A stretch of 6,590 nucleotides of DNA from Coriobacteriia bacterium (GCA_029858605.1 JAOUET010000106.1:1-6590); one strand, 5' to 3'. Shown: positions 1 to 5,962, counted from the first letter of the stretch. Notes: generated by a model from the letters alone, not told the origin. Translations and numbers: made by a program.

Positions 1-1
1 G

Positions 2-358
2 GTCGAGGGCTCGGCAGGTTTGGTGCCTGCCCAGATCGCCACGTCGCTGGCGCTCGTGCTGGCCGAGCTCGTGCACAACGCAATCGAACACGGTCTGGCG
101 GGCCGCGAAGCGGGTGTGGTGACGGTCGAGATGAACAGGCGGGAGAGCGGACTATCGCTCACTGTGACGGACGATGGCGTCGGCTTTCCTCAAGGGTTCG
201 ATCCCGATACCGCGGCGCACCTGGGCCTCGCCATCGTTGGCACGATCGTGAAGGACGACTTGCGCGGCACGATATCCTTCGGCGGGCAGCACGGCGCGAA
301 AGTGACCGTTCTGTTCCCGCTAGAACCTGACGATGCCGCTGCCGAAGGCGAAGGGTGA
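2..358 (+). CDS. pdtaS: PdtaS-like sensor histidine kinase, C-terminal ATPase part (5' end outside the window)
   Basis: Only the last 118 codons are present; the reading frame is open from base 2 and ends with TGA at 356-358. What remains is a HATPase_c domain. The N box reads ELVHNAIEHG (bases 65-94), the G1 box DDGVGF (170-187), and a G2-like LGLAIVG follows (from 221). The N box with HN and the short ATPase domain resemble the HisKA_2/HWE type of kinase, to which mycobacterial PdtaS belongs. The kinase would autophosphorylate on a histidine in the missing part and pass the phosphate to the response regulator that starts three bases after its stop. The sensor domains (GAF and PAS in PdtaS) would lie upstream and cannot be seen, so the signal is unknown. 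The name PdtaS rests on the ATPase sequence plus the adjacent ANTAR response regulator. Another HisKA_2 kinase driving an ANTAR regulator is the main alternative. Confidence 0.85.
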   Translation, partial: VEGSAGLVPAQIATSLALVLAELVHNAIEHGLAGREAGVVTVEMNRRESGLSLTVTDDGVGFPQGFDPDTAAHLGLAIVGTIVKDDLRGTISFGGQHGAKVTVLFPLEPDDAAAEGEG

Positions 359-361
359 CGC

Positions 362-946
362 ATGCGAGTGCTTATCGCCGAGGACGAAGCGATCATCCGC
401 ATGGACTTGCGCGAGATGCTCACAGAGGAAGGGCATGAAGTCGTGGCCGAAGCACGCGACGGGGCGGAAGCGATCGACCTTGCGCGCGAGCATGTGCCGG
501 ACGTCGTGTTCATGGACATCGAGATGCCCGGTACCAACGGTTTGGAGGCCGCGCGTGTGATAGGCGAGGAGGGCATCGCTCCGGTCGTGATAGTCACCGC
601 CTTCTCGCAAGCGGCATACGTCGAAGAGGCCTCCCAAGCCGGAGCGATGGCATACCTAGTCAAGCCTTTCGCGAAGCACGACATCATTCCGGCGATGCAT
701 CTGGCAACCTCGCGCTTCGCCCAAGCCAAGGCTCTCGCCGAGGAGGTCGCCGATCTCACGCAGCGGCTCGAGACGCGCAAGTCTGTCGATCGCGCCAAAG
801 GTGCGCTGATGGCGAAGGGCCTCACCGAGCCCGAGGCATTCAGACGTCTCCAGAAGCTGGCGATGGACAAGCGGATGTCGTTGCGCGAGGTCGCGGAAGC
901 CGTCATCCTTGCTTCGGAAGCAGAGTCGGACGAGCGGACGGACTAG
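362..946 (+). CDS. pdtaR: PdtaR-like response regulator with ANTAR RNA-binding domain
   Basis: This complete 194-residue protein is the usual length for receiver-ANTAR regulators. Residues 1-120 form a receiver domain: acidic pocket E7-D8, phosphoacceptor D52 in FMDIEMP, switch T79, and K101 in the LVKPF motif. A coiled-coil linker (about 120-137) leads to the ANTAR domain (about 129-185), a three-helix unit with the hallmark RAKGALMAKGLTEPEAF stretch and the later SLREVAEAVI helix. Phosphorylated ANTAR proteins bind paired RNA hairpins and stop terminators from forming, or in mycobacteria act near ribosome-binding sites. The ATG is preceded by GAAGGG at 350-355, six bases away, inside the end of the kinase gene, so the two genes are probably translationally coupled. 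A candidate RNA target of this protein lies about 800 bases downstream, in the leader of the glutamate synthase operon. That pairing is inferred. The family assignment is firm. Confidence 0.95.
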   Translation: MRVLIAEDEAIIRMDLREMLTEEGHEVVAEARDGAEAIDLAREHVPDVVFMDIEMPGTNGLEAARVIGEEGIAPVVIVTAFSQAAYVEEASQAGAMAYLVKPFAKHDIIPAMHLATSRFAQAKALAEEVADLTQRLETRKSVDRAKGALMAKGLTEPEAFRRLQKLAMDKRMSLREVAEAVILASEAESDERTD

Positions 947-1588
947 TTGAGCCAGCTGAACACGATCCTCATCGAGAGACTCTGGTTCGCAATCGCCTTA
1001 GTTACCGCCCTCAACCTCCTGGACTACCGACTCTCCATCGCGGGAATCAGGTGGTTCCGCCGAGGCGCACACCACCACTACGCAATGGACGGCAGCTACG
1101 AGCTGAACGCACCGTTCGTGGATGATGTCGAAGCTGAGAGGCCGATAAGCCTCCGCCACGCGCTGGCGCTCGTGCGCACGGCTCTCATCATCGGCGTGGC
1201 GTGGTGGCTTACCGTGCACGAGGGCCGTCTCGAGGGGGTCTACCTGGCAATCCTCGGCTTCTTCGTTCTGATCCAAGTCCCCGTGCAGATGAGGCACATC
1301 CAGAACATTGCGCTCTTCCGTACTGTCGTCCTGCGCGGAGGAGTCAGAGGACGCACCCAGGCAGCACGGTGGCTGGACCTGCGCATGTCCGGGGTCGTGT
1401 TCTGGGGGTTCGCGGGTTTCTACGTGCTGATGTGGGCGATTCTGGCGGAGCCGTTCTTCCTCGGCGGGGCGGTCGGAGCCGGTCTGGCGGGTGCTCGCTT
1501 CTGGATATTCGGCTCTGATGCCGAAAAGGGCTTGAGCGAAGAAGAGGTCGTCGACGAGGAGTGGCCGCCACCGGACTGCGCCCAGTAA
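947..1588 (+). CDS. unrecognised multi-span membrane protein
   Basis: A 213-residue protein I cannot assign to a family. Hydrophobic segments lie at about residues 12-26, 72-90, 98-115 and 150-188, the last long enough for two spans, giving four or five membrane helices. Between the first and second segments is a polar stretch with a run of three histidines (42-44) and several acidic residues. The C terminus is acidic (EEEVVDEEW) and probably cytoplasmic. The TTG start immediately follows the TAG stop of pdtaR, in the same frame. No later ATG precedes M47, which would delete the first helix, so the TTG is the best choice even though no clear Shine-Dalgarno sequence precedes it. Translation probably depends on ribosomes ending pdtaR. 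Operon position suggests a link to the two-component pair, but nothing in the sequence proves a sensing or effector role. Confidence 0.75.
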   Translation: MSQLNTILIERLWFAIALVTALNLLDYRLSIAGIRWFRRGAHHHYAMDGSYELNAPFVDDVEAERPISLRHALALVRTALIIGVAWWLTVHEGRLEGVYLAILGFFVLIQVPVQMRHIQNIALFRTVVLRGGVRGRTQAARWLDLRMSGVVFWGFAGFYVLMWAILAEPFFLGGAVGAGLAGARFWIFGSDAEKGLSEEEVVDEEWPPPDCAQ

Positions 1589-1591
1589 CGC

Positions 1592-1644
1592 CCGGCCGGG
1601 AACAAGAGCTCCTCGGTACAACTCCAACTCTCGCCCCCGGCCGG
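1592..1644 (+). terminator. possible end-of-operon inverted repeat
   Basis: The perfect 9-base arms CCGGCCGGG (1592-1600) and CCCGGCCGG (1636-1644) can pair across a 35-base loop, starting three bases after the membrane protein's stop codon. Each arm is also nearly self-palindromic. No T-run follows, so this is not a standard intrinsic terminator. It may be a Rho-aided stop, a 3'-end stabilising hairpin, or chance in GC-rich DNA. Confidence 0.3.
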
Positions 1645-1667
1645 ACAGCTGAGAATCTCTCCACGGA

Positions 1668-1696
1668 TACACTTTCGGCATACCAGGTGCTATACT
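1668..1696 (+). promoter_or_regulatory. extended -10 promoter for the glutamate synthase operon
   Basis: TATACT at 1691-1696 matches the -10 consensus at five of six bases and is preceded by TG with one base between (1688-1689), an extended -10. The hexamer TACACT at 1668-1673, 17 bases upstream, is a weak -35 (three of six). Transcription would start near 1702-1704, at the foot of the first leader hairpin. The stretch is also less GC-rich than the genes on either side. The promoter is predicted from motifs only. Confidence 0.55.
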
Positions 1697-1703
1697 CCAC
1701 TGC

Positions 1704-1741
1704 CACGGTACGAAGAGGTGCCGTGAAATCCGAATAGGATT
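1704..1741 (+). promoter_or_regulatory. two hairpins at the 5' end of the leader RNA
   Basis: CACGGTAC (1704-1711) pairs with GTGCCGTG (1718-1725): eight pairs with one G-U, closing the six-base loop GAAGAG. Directly after it, AATCC (1727-1731) pairs with GGATT (1737-1741) over a five-base loop. The first begins at about the predicted transcription start and may protect the 5' end. Its loop has G rather than A at position 1, so it lacks the full ANTAR-target signature. The role of both hairpins is unknown. Confidence 0.5.
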
Positions 1742-1778
1742 CGAGCAAAGGCGCTCGCAGGGTCGCACAGATGCGACC
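1742..1778 (+). promoter_or_regulatory. tandem hexaloop hairpins, candidate ANTAR-protein binding site
   Basis: Hairpin P1 is CGAGC (1742-1746) paired with GCTCG (1753-1757), with the six-base loop AAAGGC. Hairpin P2 is GGTCGC (1761-1766) paired with GCGACC (1773-1778), with the six-base loop ACAGAT. Three bases separate them. Both loops have A at position 1 and G at position 4, the two conserved loop bases of known ANTAR target RNAs such as those bound by EutV. As in those RNAs, P2 is part of a terminator, and forming P1 removes the 5' arm of that terminator. Protein binding that holds P1 and P2 together would therefore allow read-through into the operon at 1832. The only ANTAR protein in view is the PdtaR-like regulator at 362-946. 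The fold is seen directly in the sequence; binding is inferred. Confidence 0.8.
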
Positions 1779-1795
1779 GGCGGGCGTTTTCTTAT
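1748..1795 (+). terminator. intrinsic terminator in the leader (attenuator)
   Basis: CGCTCGC (1752-1758) pairs with GCGGGCG (1780-1786), seven pairs with one G-U. The stem continues over a small 2-by-1 internal loop into P2 (1761-1766 with 1773-1778), giving 13 pairs with a six-base loop. TTTTCTTAT follows at 1787-1795, and AAGG at 1748-1751 could extend the base of the stem into the T-run. It lies 37 bases before the next start codon and about 45 bases after the predicted transcription start, so it would end transcripts early unless prevented. Its 5' arm overlaps the 3' arm of hairpin P1, so the two structures exclude each other. Confidence 0.8.
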
Positions 1796-1816
1796 GCCCG
1801 CGGACTTGCACCCGAA

Positions 1817-1823
1817 GAGAAGG
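1817..1823 (+). promoter_or_regulatory. ribosome-binding site of the Hdr-like gene
   Basis: GAGAAGG ends eight bases before the ATG at 1832. It lies outside the terminator and the P1/P2 hairpins, so the leader switch appears to act on transcription rather than by hiding this site. Confidence 0.7.
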
Positions 1824-1831
1824 TCGGTGCC

Positions 1832-3169
1832 ATGAAGGAGTTCGCGGTTTTCTGGGGCTGCACTATCCCGGCGCGATTCCCGTTCATCGAGAAGTCGACG
1901 CGAGCGGTCTTCGAGGACCTGGGCGCTACGGTCCACGAACTCGAAGGTCACACCTGCTGTCCGGAGGGTACGCTCGTCAAGGCGAACGACGAGCTGGCTT
2001 TCCATACGGCCGCCGCGCGCAACCTCGCGATCGTCGAAGCTGCCGGGCTCGACGTGGTCACGCCGTGCAACGGCTGCTACTCGACGTTCAAGGAGGCTTC
2101 GAGTCACCTCCGCACGCACTGGCGCGAGCGCGAGGAGATCAACGAGCGCCTTTCCGCCGAGGGGCTGTGCTACTCGGGCGACTCGAAGGTCGTGCATTTC
2201 GCCGAATGGCTGATAGACGAGATGGGTTCCGGACACGTCGCGGCCGGGGCGCTCAAGCCGTTCTGGGGAATGCGCATCGCAGTGCACTACGGCTGCCACC
2301 TGCTTCGTCCGCAGCCCGCCGTTAGGTGGGACGATCCGCTTCACCCGACGAAGGTCGAGAGCCTCGTCGCGGCACTGGGCGCGCGCGTCGTGGACTACGA
2401 GACGAAGATGCAGTGCTGCGGAGGCGCGCTGGACCGGGTCGGAGAACGGGAGGCTTCACTCGCCTTCGCACGCCGCAAGCTTGCAGACCTGACGCGCGAG
2501 GAAGTCGACGCCCTGGTGGTCACGTGCCCGAGCTGCTTCCAGCAGTTCGACCTCAACCAGGCGGCTCTGCAGCGCGCCAAGGAGGACGTGAACGTCCCCA
2601 TACTCTACCTGTCCGAGCTGGTCGCTTTGGCCTACGGCCACTCGCCCGACGAGATCGGTCTCGACATGCACCGGGTCTCGGTCGAGCCGTTCCTCGAGCG
2701 GTGGGACGCTCGCGCGGCCGACAAGGCGCGGCTCGCTTCGCACTTCGACGTCGCGCTCCTCGGCAAGTGCTACTCGTGCCAGGCATGCAAGGACGACTGC
2801 CCGGTCTGCAAGATCGACCCTGCATTCCAGCCCACCGAGGTCATCGGCGACCTGGTACGCGGCTACCTGGACGACGTGGTCACGGACAGCCAGCTGTGGA
2901 AGTGCCTCGAGTGCTACACGTGCCACGAGATGTGCCATTCGCGCATCGGCATGGCCGAGACGTTCCGCAAGCTCAAGGAACTGGCGATGGAGGCCGGCAG
3001 CGGGCCGGAGTCCGTTTCCGTGGCATACAAGCAGTTCCTGGAGGCCGGCGCACTGGGCAAGCCGAGAGAATCTGCGCGCAAGAAGCTCGGACTCGAACCG
3101 CTGCCTGCCGGAGGCGGGGACGCGGTCGCGCGACTGCTCGCGCGAACGGTTGACGAGGGAGATGAGTGA
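1832..3169 (+). CDS. HdrB-HdrC fusion, heterodisulfide reductase-like iron-sulfur protein
   Basis: This 445-residue protein joins two modules. Residues 1 to about 290 are HdrB-like with two complete CCG motifs: C10, C42-C43, C79-x-x-C82 (gaps of 31 and 35 residues) and C155, C195-C196, C232-x-x-C235 (gaps of 39 and 35). In methanogen HdrB such sets bind non-cubane [4Fe-4S] clusters where disulfide chemistry happens. Residues about 305-385 are HdrC-like with two [4Fe-4S] motifs: C313, C316, C319, C323 and C358, C361, C364, C368. The combined length fits HdrB plus HdrC. Domain order is B then C, opposite to HdrD and GlpC. No signal peptide or membrane segment is visible, so it is probably cytoplasmic. 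It is the first gene after the leader switch and ends four bases before the amidotransferase ATG. I infer it carries electrons to or from the glutamate synthase or a further reductase encoded downstream. Its substrate cannot be read from the sequence, and a CoB-CoM role is unlikely outside methanogens. Confidence 0.88.
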   Translation: MKEFAVFWGCTIPARFPFIEKSTRAVFEDLGATVHELEGHTCCPEGTLVKANDELAFHTAAARNLAIVEAAGLDVVTPCNGCYSTFKEASSHLRTHWREREEINERLSAEGLCYSGDSKVVHFAEWLIDEMGSGHVAAGALKPFWGMRIAVHYGCHLLRPQPAVRWDDPLHPTKVESLVAALGARVVDYETKMQCCGGALDRVGEREASLAFARRKLADLTREEVDALVVTCPSCFQQFDLNQAALQRAKEDVNVPILYLSELVALAYGHSPDEIGLDMHRVSVEPFLERWDARAADKARLASHFDVALLGKCYSCQACKDDCPVCKIDPAFQPTEVIGDLVRGYLDDVVTDSQLWKCLECYTCHEMCHSRIGMAETFRKLKELAMEAGSGPESVSVAYKQFLEAGALGKPRESARKKLGLEPLPAGGGDAVARLLARTVDEGDE

Positions 3170-3173
3170 CGCC

Positions 3174-4448
3174 ATGACCTACGAACCGCTTCTTCAGCGG
3201 GCGCCTTCCACCAAGCTGCCGACGTTCCCGGACCGCGAGGGCGTCTTCGGCGGAGAGCGGCCGAGCTACACCCGCGAAGCCCCGTTCAAGATTCACGGCG
3301 GATGCGGTCTAGCCGGAATCTGCGACGAGTCGGGCAAGATGATGAGCGGCGAGACGGCGATACTCGCGATGGCCGTGCAGCGCGACCGCGGCAACGGTCT
3401 CGGCGGCGGCTACGCGGGCTACGGCATCTATCCGGAGTTCCCGGACCACTTCTGCTTCCACATGATGTATCACGACGTGAAGGCGAAGGAGGATGCCGAG
3501 GCGGTCTTCGACCGCTACTTCGTCGTCGACCTGGCCGAGCCCATGCCTACGCGCCCTGTCAAGGGCATCTCCAACGCGCCCCTGCTTTGGCGGTACTTCC
3601 TGACTCCGGAACCGCACCAGCTCGAGATGACCGACATGACTGCCGAAGACTACGTGGTCCACGCGGTCATGCGAATCAACTCGCAGGTGGACGGCGCCTA
3701 CGTCGCGTCTTCCGGCAAGAACATGGGCGCGTTCAAGGGCGTCGGTTTCCCCGAGGAGATCGGTCACTACTTCATCCTCGAGGAGTACGAAGGTCACACG
3801 TGGGTCGGTCACAACCGGTTCCCGACGAACACGCCGGGTTGGTGGGGCGGCGCGCACCCGTTCACGCTGCTCGACTGGTCCATCGTGCACAACGGCGAGA
3901 TCTCGAGCTACGGCATCAACAGCCGCTACCTGGAGCAGTTCGGCTACAGGTGCACGCTCGGCACGGACACCGAGGTCGCGGCCTACCTCTTCGACCTGAT
4001 GCTGCGCCGTCACAAGCTGCCGCTCGAGCTCGCGTGCAAGGCGCTCGCACCGCCGCTGTGGTCGGAGATCGACCGTATGCCCGAAGAGGAGCGCGAGGTC
4101 ATGCGCTCGCTGCGTGCAGTCTACGGATCCGCGATGCTGAACGGCCCGTTCGCAATCGTTCTCGGCTTCAACGGCGGGATGGTGGCGCTCAACGACCGCA
4201 TCAAGCTGCGTCCGTTGGTTGCGGCCCGGCAGGGTTCGGTCCTGATGGTGGCTTCCGAAGAGAGTGCCATCCGCGAGGTCCTGGACGCGCCGGATAGGGT
4301 CTGGACGCCGAGGGCGGGAGAGCCGGTAATCGCTCGGATATCCGGCATGGACTGGCCGATACACGGAGACTTGCGTCTTCCGGCCTCTGAGGTCTCGTGC
4401 GCCATGTCCGGCGTCGAAGACGCCTGCGATGCTGTGGAGGTGGCGTGA
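3174..4448 (+). CDS. glutamate synthase, class-II glutamine amidotransferase subunit
   Basis: This 424-residue protein corresponds to the N-terminal glutaminase domain of bacterial GltB, here as a separate subunit. It would hydrolyse glutamine and deliver ammonia to the synthase subunit. Class-II (Ntn-type) landmarks are present: a GGCGLAGI segment with candidate nucleophile C44, GHNRFPTN with R215, HNG (H239, N240, G241), and GTDTE with D265. C44 is preceded by 43 residues, so if it is the nucleophile those residues must be removed to expose it, as in GltB and PurF precursors, though the stretch is longer than usual. ATG 3174 was chosen because it lies four bases after the previous stop with GGAG 12 bases upstream. 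In-frame ATG 3162 overlaps the previous gene and has GAGGGAG directly against it, too close. TTG 3150 has no site. Start choice is uncertain; the family is firm. Confidence 0.88.
   Translation: MTYEPLLQRAPSTKLPTFPDREGVFGGERPSYTREAPFKIHGGCGLAGICDESGKMMSGETAILAMAVQRDRGNGLGGGYAGYGIYPEFPDHFCFHMMYHDVKAKEDAEAVFDRYFVVDLAEPMPTRPVKGISNAPLLWRYFLTPEPHQLEMTDMTAEDYVVHAVMRINSQVDGAYVASSGKNMGAFKGVGFPEEIGHYFILEEYEGHTWVGHNRFPTNTPGWWGGAHPFTLLDWSIVHNGEISSYGINSRYLEQFGYRCTLGTDTEVAAYLFDLMLRRHKLPLELACKALAPPLWSEIDRMPEEEREVMRSLRAVYGSAMLNGPFAIVLGFNGGMVALNDRIKLRPLVAARQGSVLMVASEESAIREVLDAPDRVWTPRAGEPVIARISGMDWPIHGDLRLPASEVSCAMSGVEDACDAVEVA
4436..4440 (+). promoter_or_regulatory. ribosome-binding site supporting ATG 4451
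   Basis: GGAGG lies within the last codons of the amidotransferase gene. It is ten bases before ATG 4451 and only four before the in-frame GTG at 4445, which would overlap the previous stop. This favours the ATG and indicates translational coupling. Confidence 0.65.
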
Positions 4449-4450
4449 TC

Positions 4451-5962
4451 ATGCCGACCACTCTCATCCAGCCTGAATTCAAGGTTGAGATCGACTACGA
4501 CAAGTGTCACAAGTGCGGCCGGTGCGTGCAGCAGTGCGGCTGGGGCGTCTACTCGTTCAATGAACGCCCGATTCCCGACGACGCAAAGTGCCGCGCATGC
4601 CACAGGTGCGTGACCTATTGCCCGGCGCGCTGCATCACCATCCGCAAGAACGAGCTGGCCTTCCGCGACAACCCGCACTGGAACACCGGGCTGCGCAAGG
4701 CAGTCTGGCGCCAGGCCGAGAGCGGCGGCGTGATGCTCACCGGCATGGGCAACGACAAGCCGTACCTGAACATCTTCGACCACCTCGTGTTGGATGCATG
4801 CCAGGTGACGAACCCTTCCATCGACCCGCTTCGCGAGCCGATGGAGCTGCGCACCTACCTGGGCAGGAAGCCGGATTCCGTGGAAGTCGAGCCGGACGGC
4901 AACGGCGGATACAAACTTGCGGAAGGCGCCGGCGTGAGCAACAACATCGTGCTCGATGCGCCGATCATCTTCTCGCCGATGAGCTACGGGTCGGTGTCGC
5001 TGAACGTGCACAAGTCGCTCGCGATGGCGGCGGAGCACTGCGGCATCCTCATGAACACCGGCGAGGGCGGTCTGCACGCGGATCTCTACCCGTATGCCGA
5101 CCACGTGATCGTCCAGGTCGCATCCGGCAGGTTCGGCGTGAACCCGGAGTACCTGAACCGCGGCGCGGCGATGGAGATCAAGATCGGCCAGGGCGCCAAG
5201 CCGGGTATCGGCGGTCATCTGCCCGGCGAGAAGATCGTGAGCGCGGTCTCCGAGACGAGGATGATCCCGCAGGGCACGGACGCTATCTCGCCGGCGCCAC
5301 ACCACGACATCTACTCGATCGAGGACTTGAGGCAGCTCATCTACTCGCTGAAGGAAGCGACCGGCTACAAGCCGGTGGGCGTCAAGATCGCCGCAGTGCA
5401 CAACGTGGCGGCAATCGCGTCCGGCATCGTGCGTGCCGGTGCGGACTACGTGTATCTCGACGGCTTCCGCGGTGGTACCGGCGCCGCACCGCAAATCATC
5501 CGCGACCACATCGGCATCCCGGTCGAGGTCGCCATCGCGGTGGTGGACCAGCGGCTGCGCGACGAGGGCATCCGCAACCAGGCGTCGATCGTGGCGGCAG
5601 GCTCGATCCGCTCTTCGGCAGATATGGCGAAAGCCATCGCGCTTGGCGCGGACGTCGTGGCGATCGCCTCGGCGGCACTGATGGCCCTTGGGTGTCACCT
5701 GTGCCAGGGATGCCACACGGGTTCGTGCTCGTGGGGGATCACGACGCAGAAACCCGAGCTGACGCGACGGATCGACCCCGAGTGGGGCGCGGAGCGGCTG
5801 ACGAATCTCATCCACGCTTGGAGTCACGAACTGCAAGAGATTCTGGGTGCGCTAGGTGTGAACGCGGTCGAGTCGTTGCGCGGTTCGCGGGAGCGACTGC
5901 GCGCGATCGGCCTCGACGAGCAGACGTGCAACGTCCTGGGCGTGAAGCCCGTGGGGCTGTAA
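4451..5962 (+). CDS. gltB: archaeal-type glutamate synthase, FMN and iron-sulfur subunit with ferredoxin domain
   Basis: This 503-residue protein matches the short archaeal-type glutamate synthase core. Residues 15-65 form a two-cluster ferredoxin domain with C19, C22, C25, C29 and C47, C50, C53, C57. The rest is the FMN-binding barrel that reduces 2-iminoglutarate (from 2-oxoglutarate plus ammonia) to glutamate. Landmarks are NTGEGGLHAD, the IKIGQGAKPGIGG segment and DGFRGGTGAAP. Near the C terminus, C415, C418, C421 and C426 lie in the region that holds the [3Fe-4S] cluster in GltB, with one cysteine more than the classical three. No NADPH- or FAD-binding domain is present, so electrons must arrive through the ferredoxin domain from ferredoxin or another protein; the Hdr-like protein encoded two genes upstream is a candidate. 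The GXGXG subunit gene follows 12 bases after the stop. Confidence 0.95.
   Translation: MPTTLIQPEFKVEIDYDKCHKCGRCVQQCGWGVYSFNERPIPDDAKCRACHRCVTYCPARCITIRKNELAFRDNPHWNTGLRKAVWRQAESGGVMLTGMGNDKPYLNIFDHLVLDACQVTNPSIDPLREPMELRTYLGRKPDSVEVEPDGNGGYKLAEGAGVSNNIVLDAPIIFSPMSYGSVSLNVHKSLAMAAEHCGILMNTGEGGLHADLYPYADHVIVQVASGRFGVNPEYLNRGAAMEIKIGQGAKPGIGGHLPGEKIVSAVSETRMIPQGTDAISPAPHHDIYSIEDLRQLIYSLKEATGYKPVGVKIAAVHNVAAIASGIVRAGADYVYLDGFRGGTGAAPQIIRDHIGIPVEVAIAVVDQRLRDEGIRNQASIVAAGSIRSSADMAKAIALGADVVAIASAALMALGCHLCQGCHTGSCSWGITTQKPELTRRIDPEWGAERLTNLIHAWSHELQEILGALGVNAVESLRGSRERLRAIGLDEQTCNVLGVKPVGL

Noticed and set aside
1697..1831. A known metabolite riboswitch (glutamine, cobalamin, c-di-GMP, ZTP, fluoride) in the glutamate synthase leader
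   Set aside because: I compared the leader with the conserved cores I know for these classes and found no convincing match. The tandem A1/G4 hexaloop hairpins with terminator overlap explain the structure better.
1704..1835. Pairing of CACGGTAC (1704-1711) with GTGCCATG over the start codon (1828-1835), hiding the start
   Set aside because: It has a mismatch in eight positions, while the local hairpin 1704-1711 with 1718-1725 pairs fully and forms first. It is probably a chance consequence of the repeated GGTGCC.
998..2344. Long open frame on the minus strand (448 codons), and others at 3309-4364 and 4121-5836
   Set aside because: These lie opposite clearly recognised + strand genes, have arginine- and histidine-rich translations typical of antisense frames in GC-rich DNA, and show no family motifs.
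2326..3153. Overlapping + strand frame of 275 codons inside the Hdr-like gene
   Set aside because: Its translation is dominated by Arg, Gly and Pro, as expected of an off-frame read of GC-rich coding DNA, and the cysteine-motif protein in the other frame is clearly the real one.
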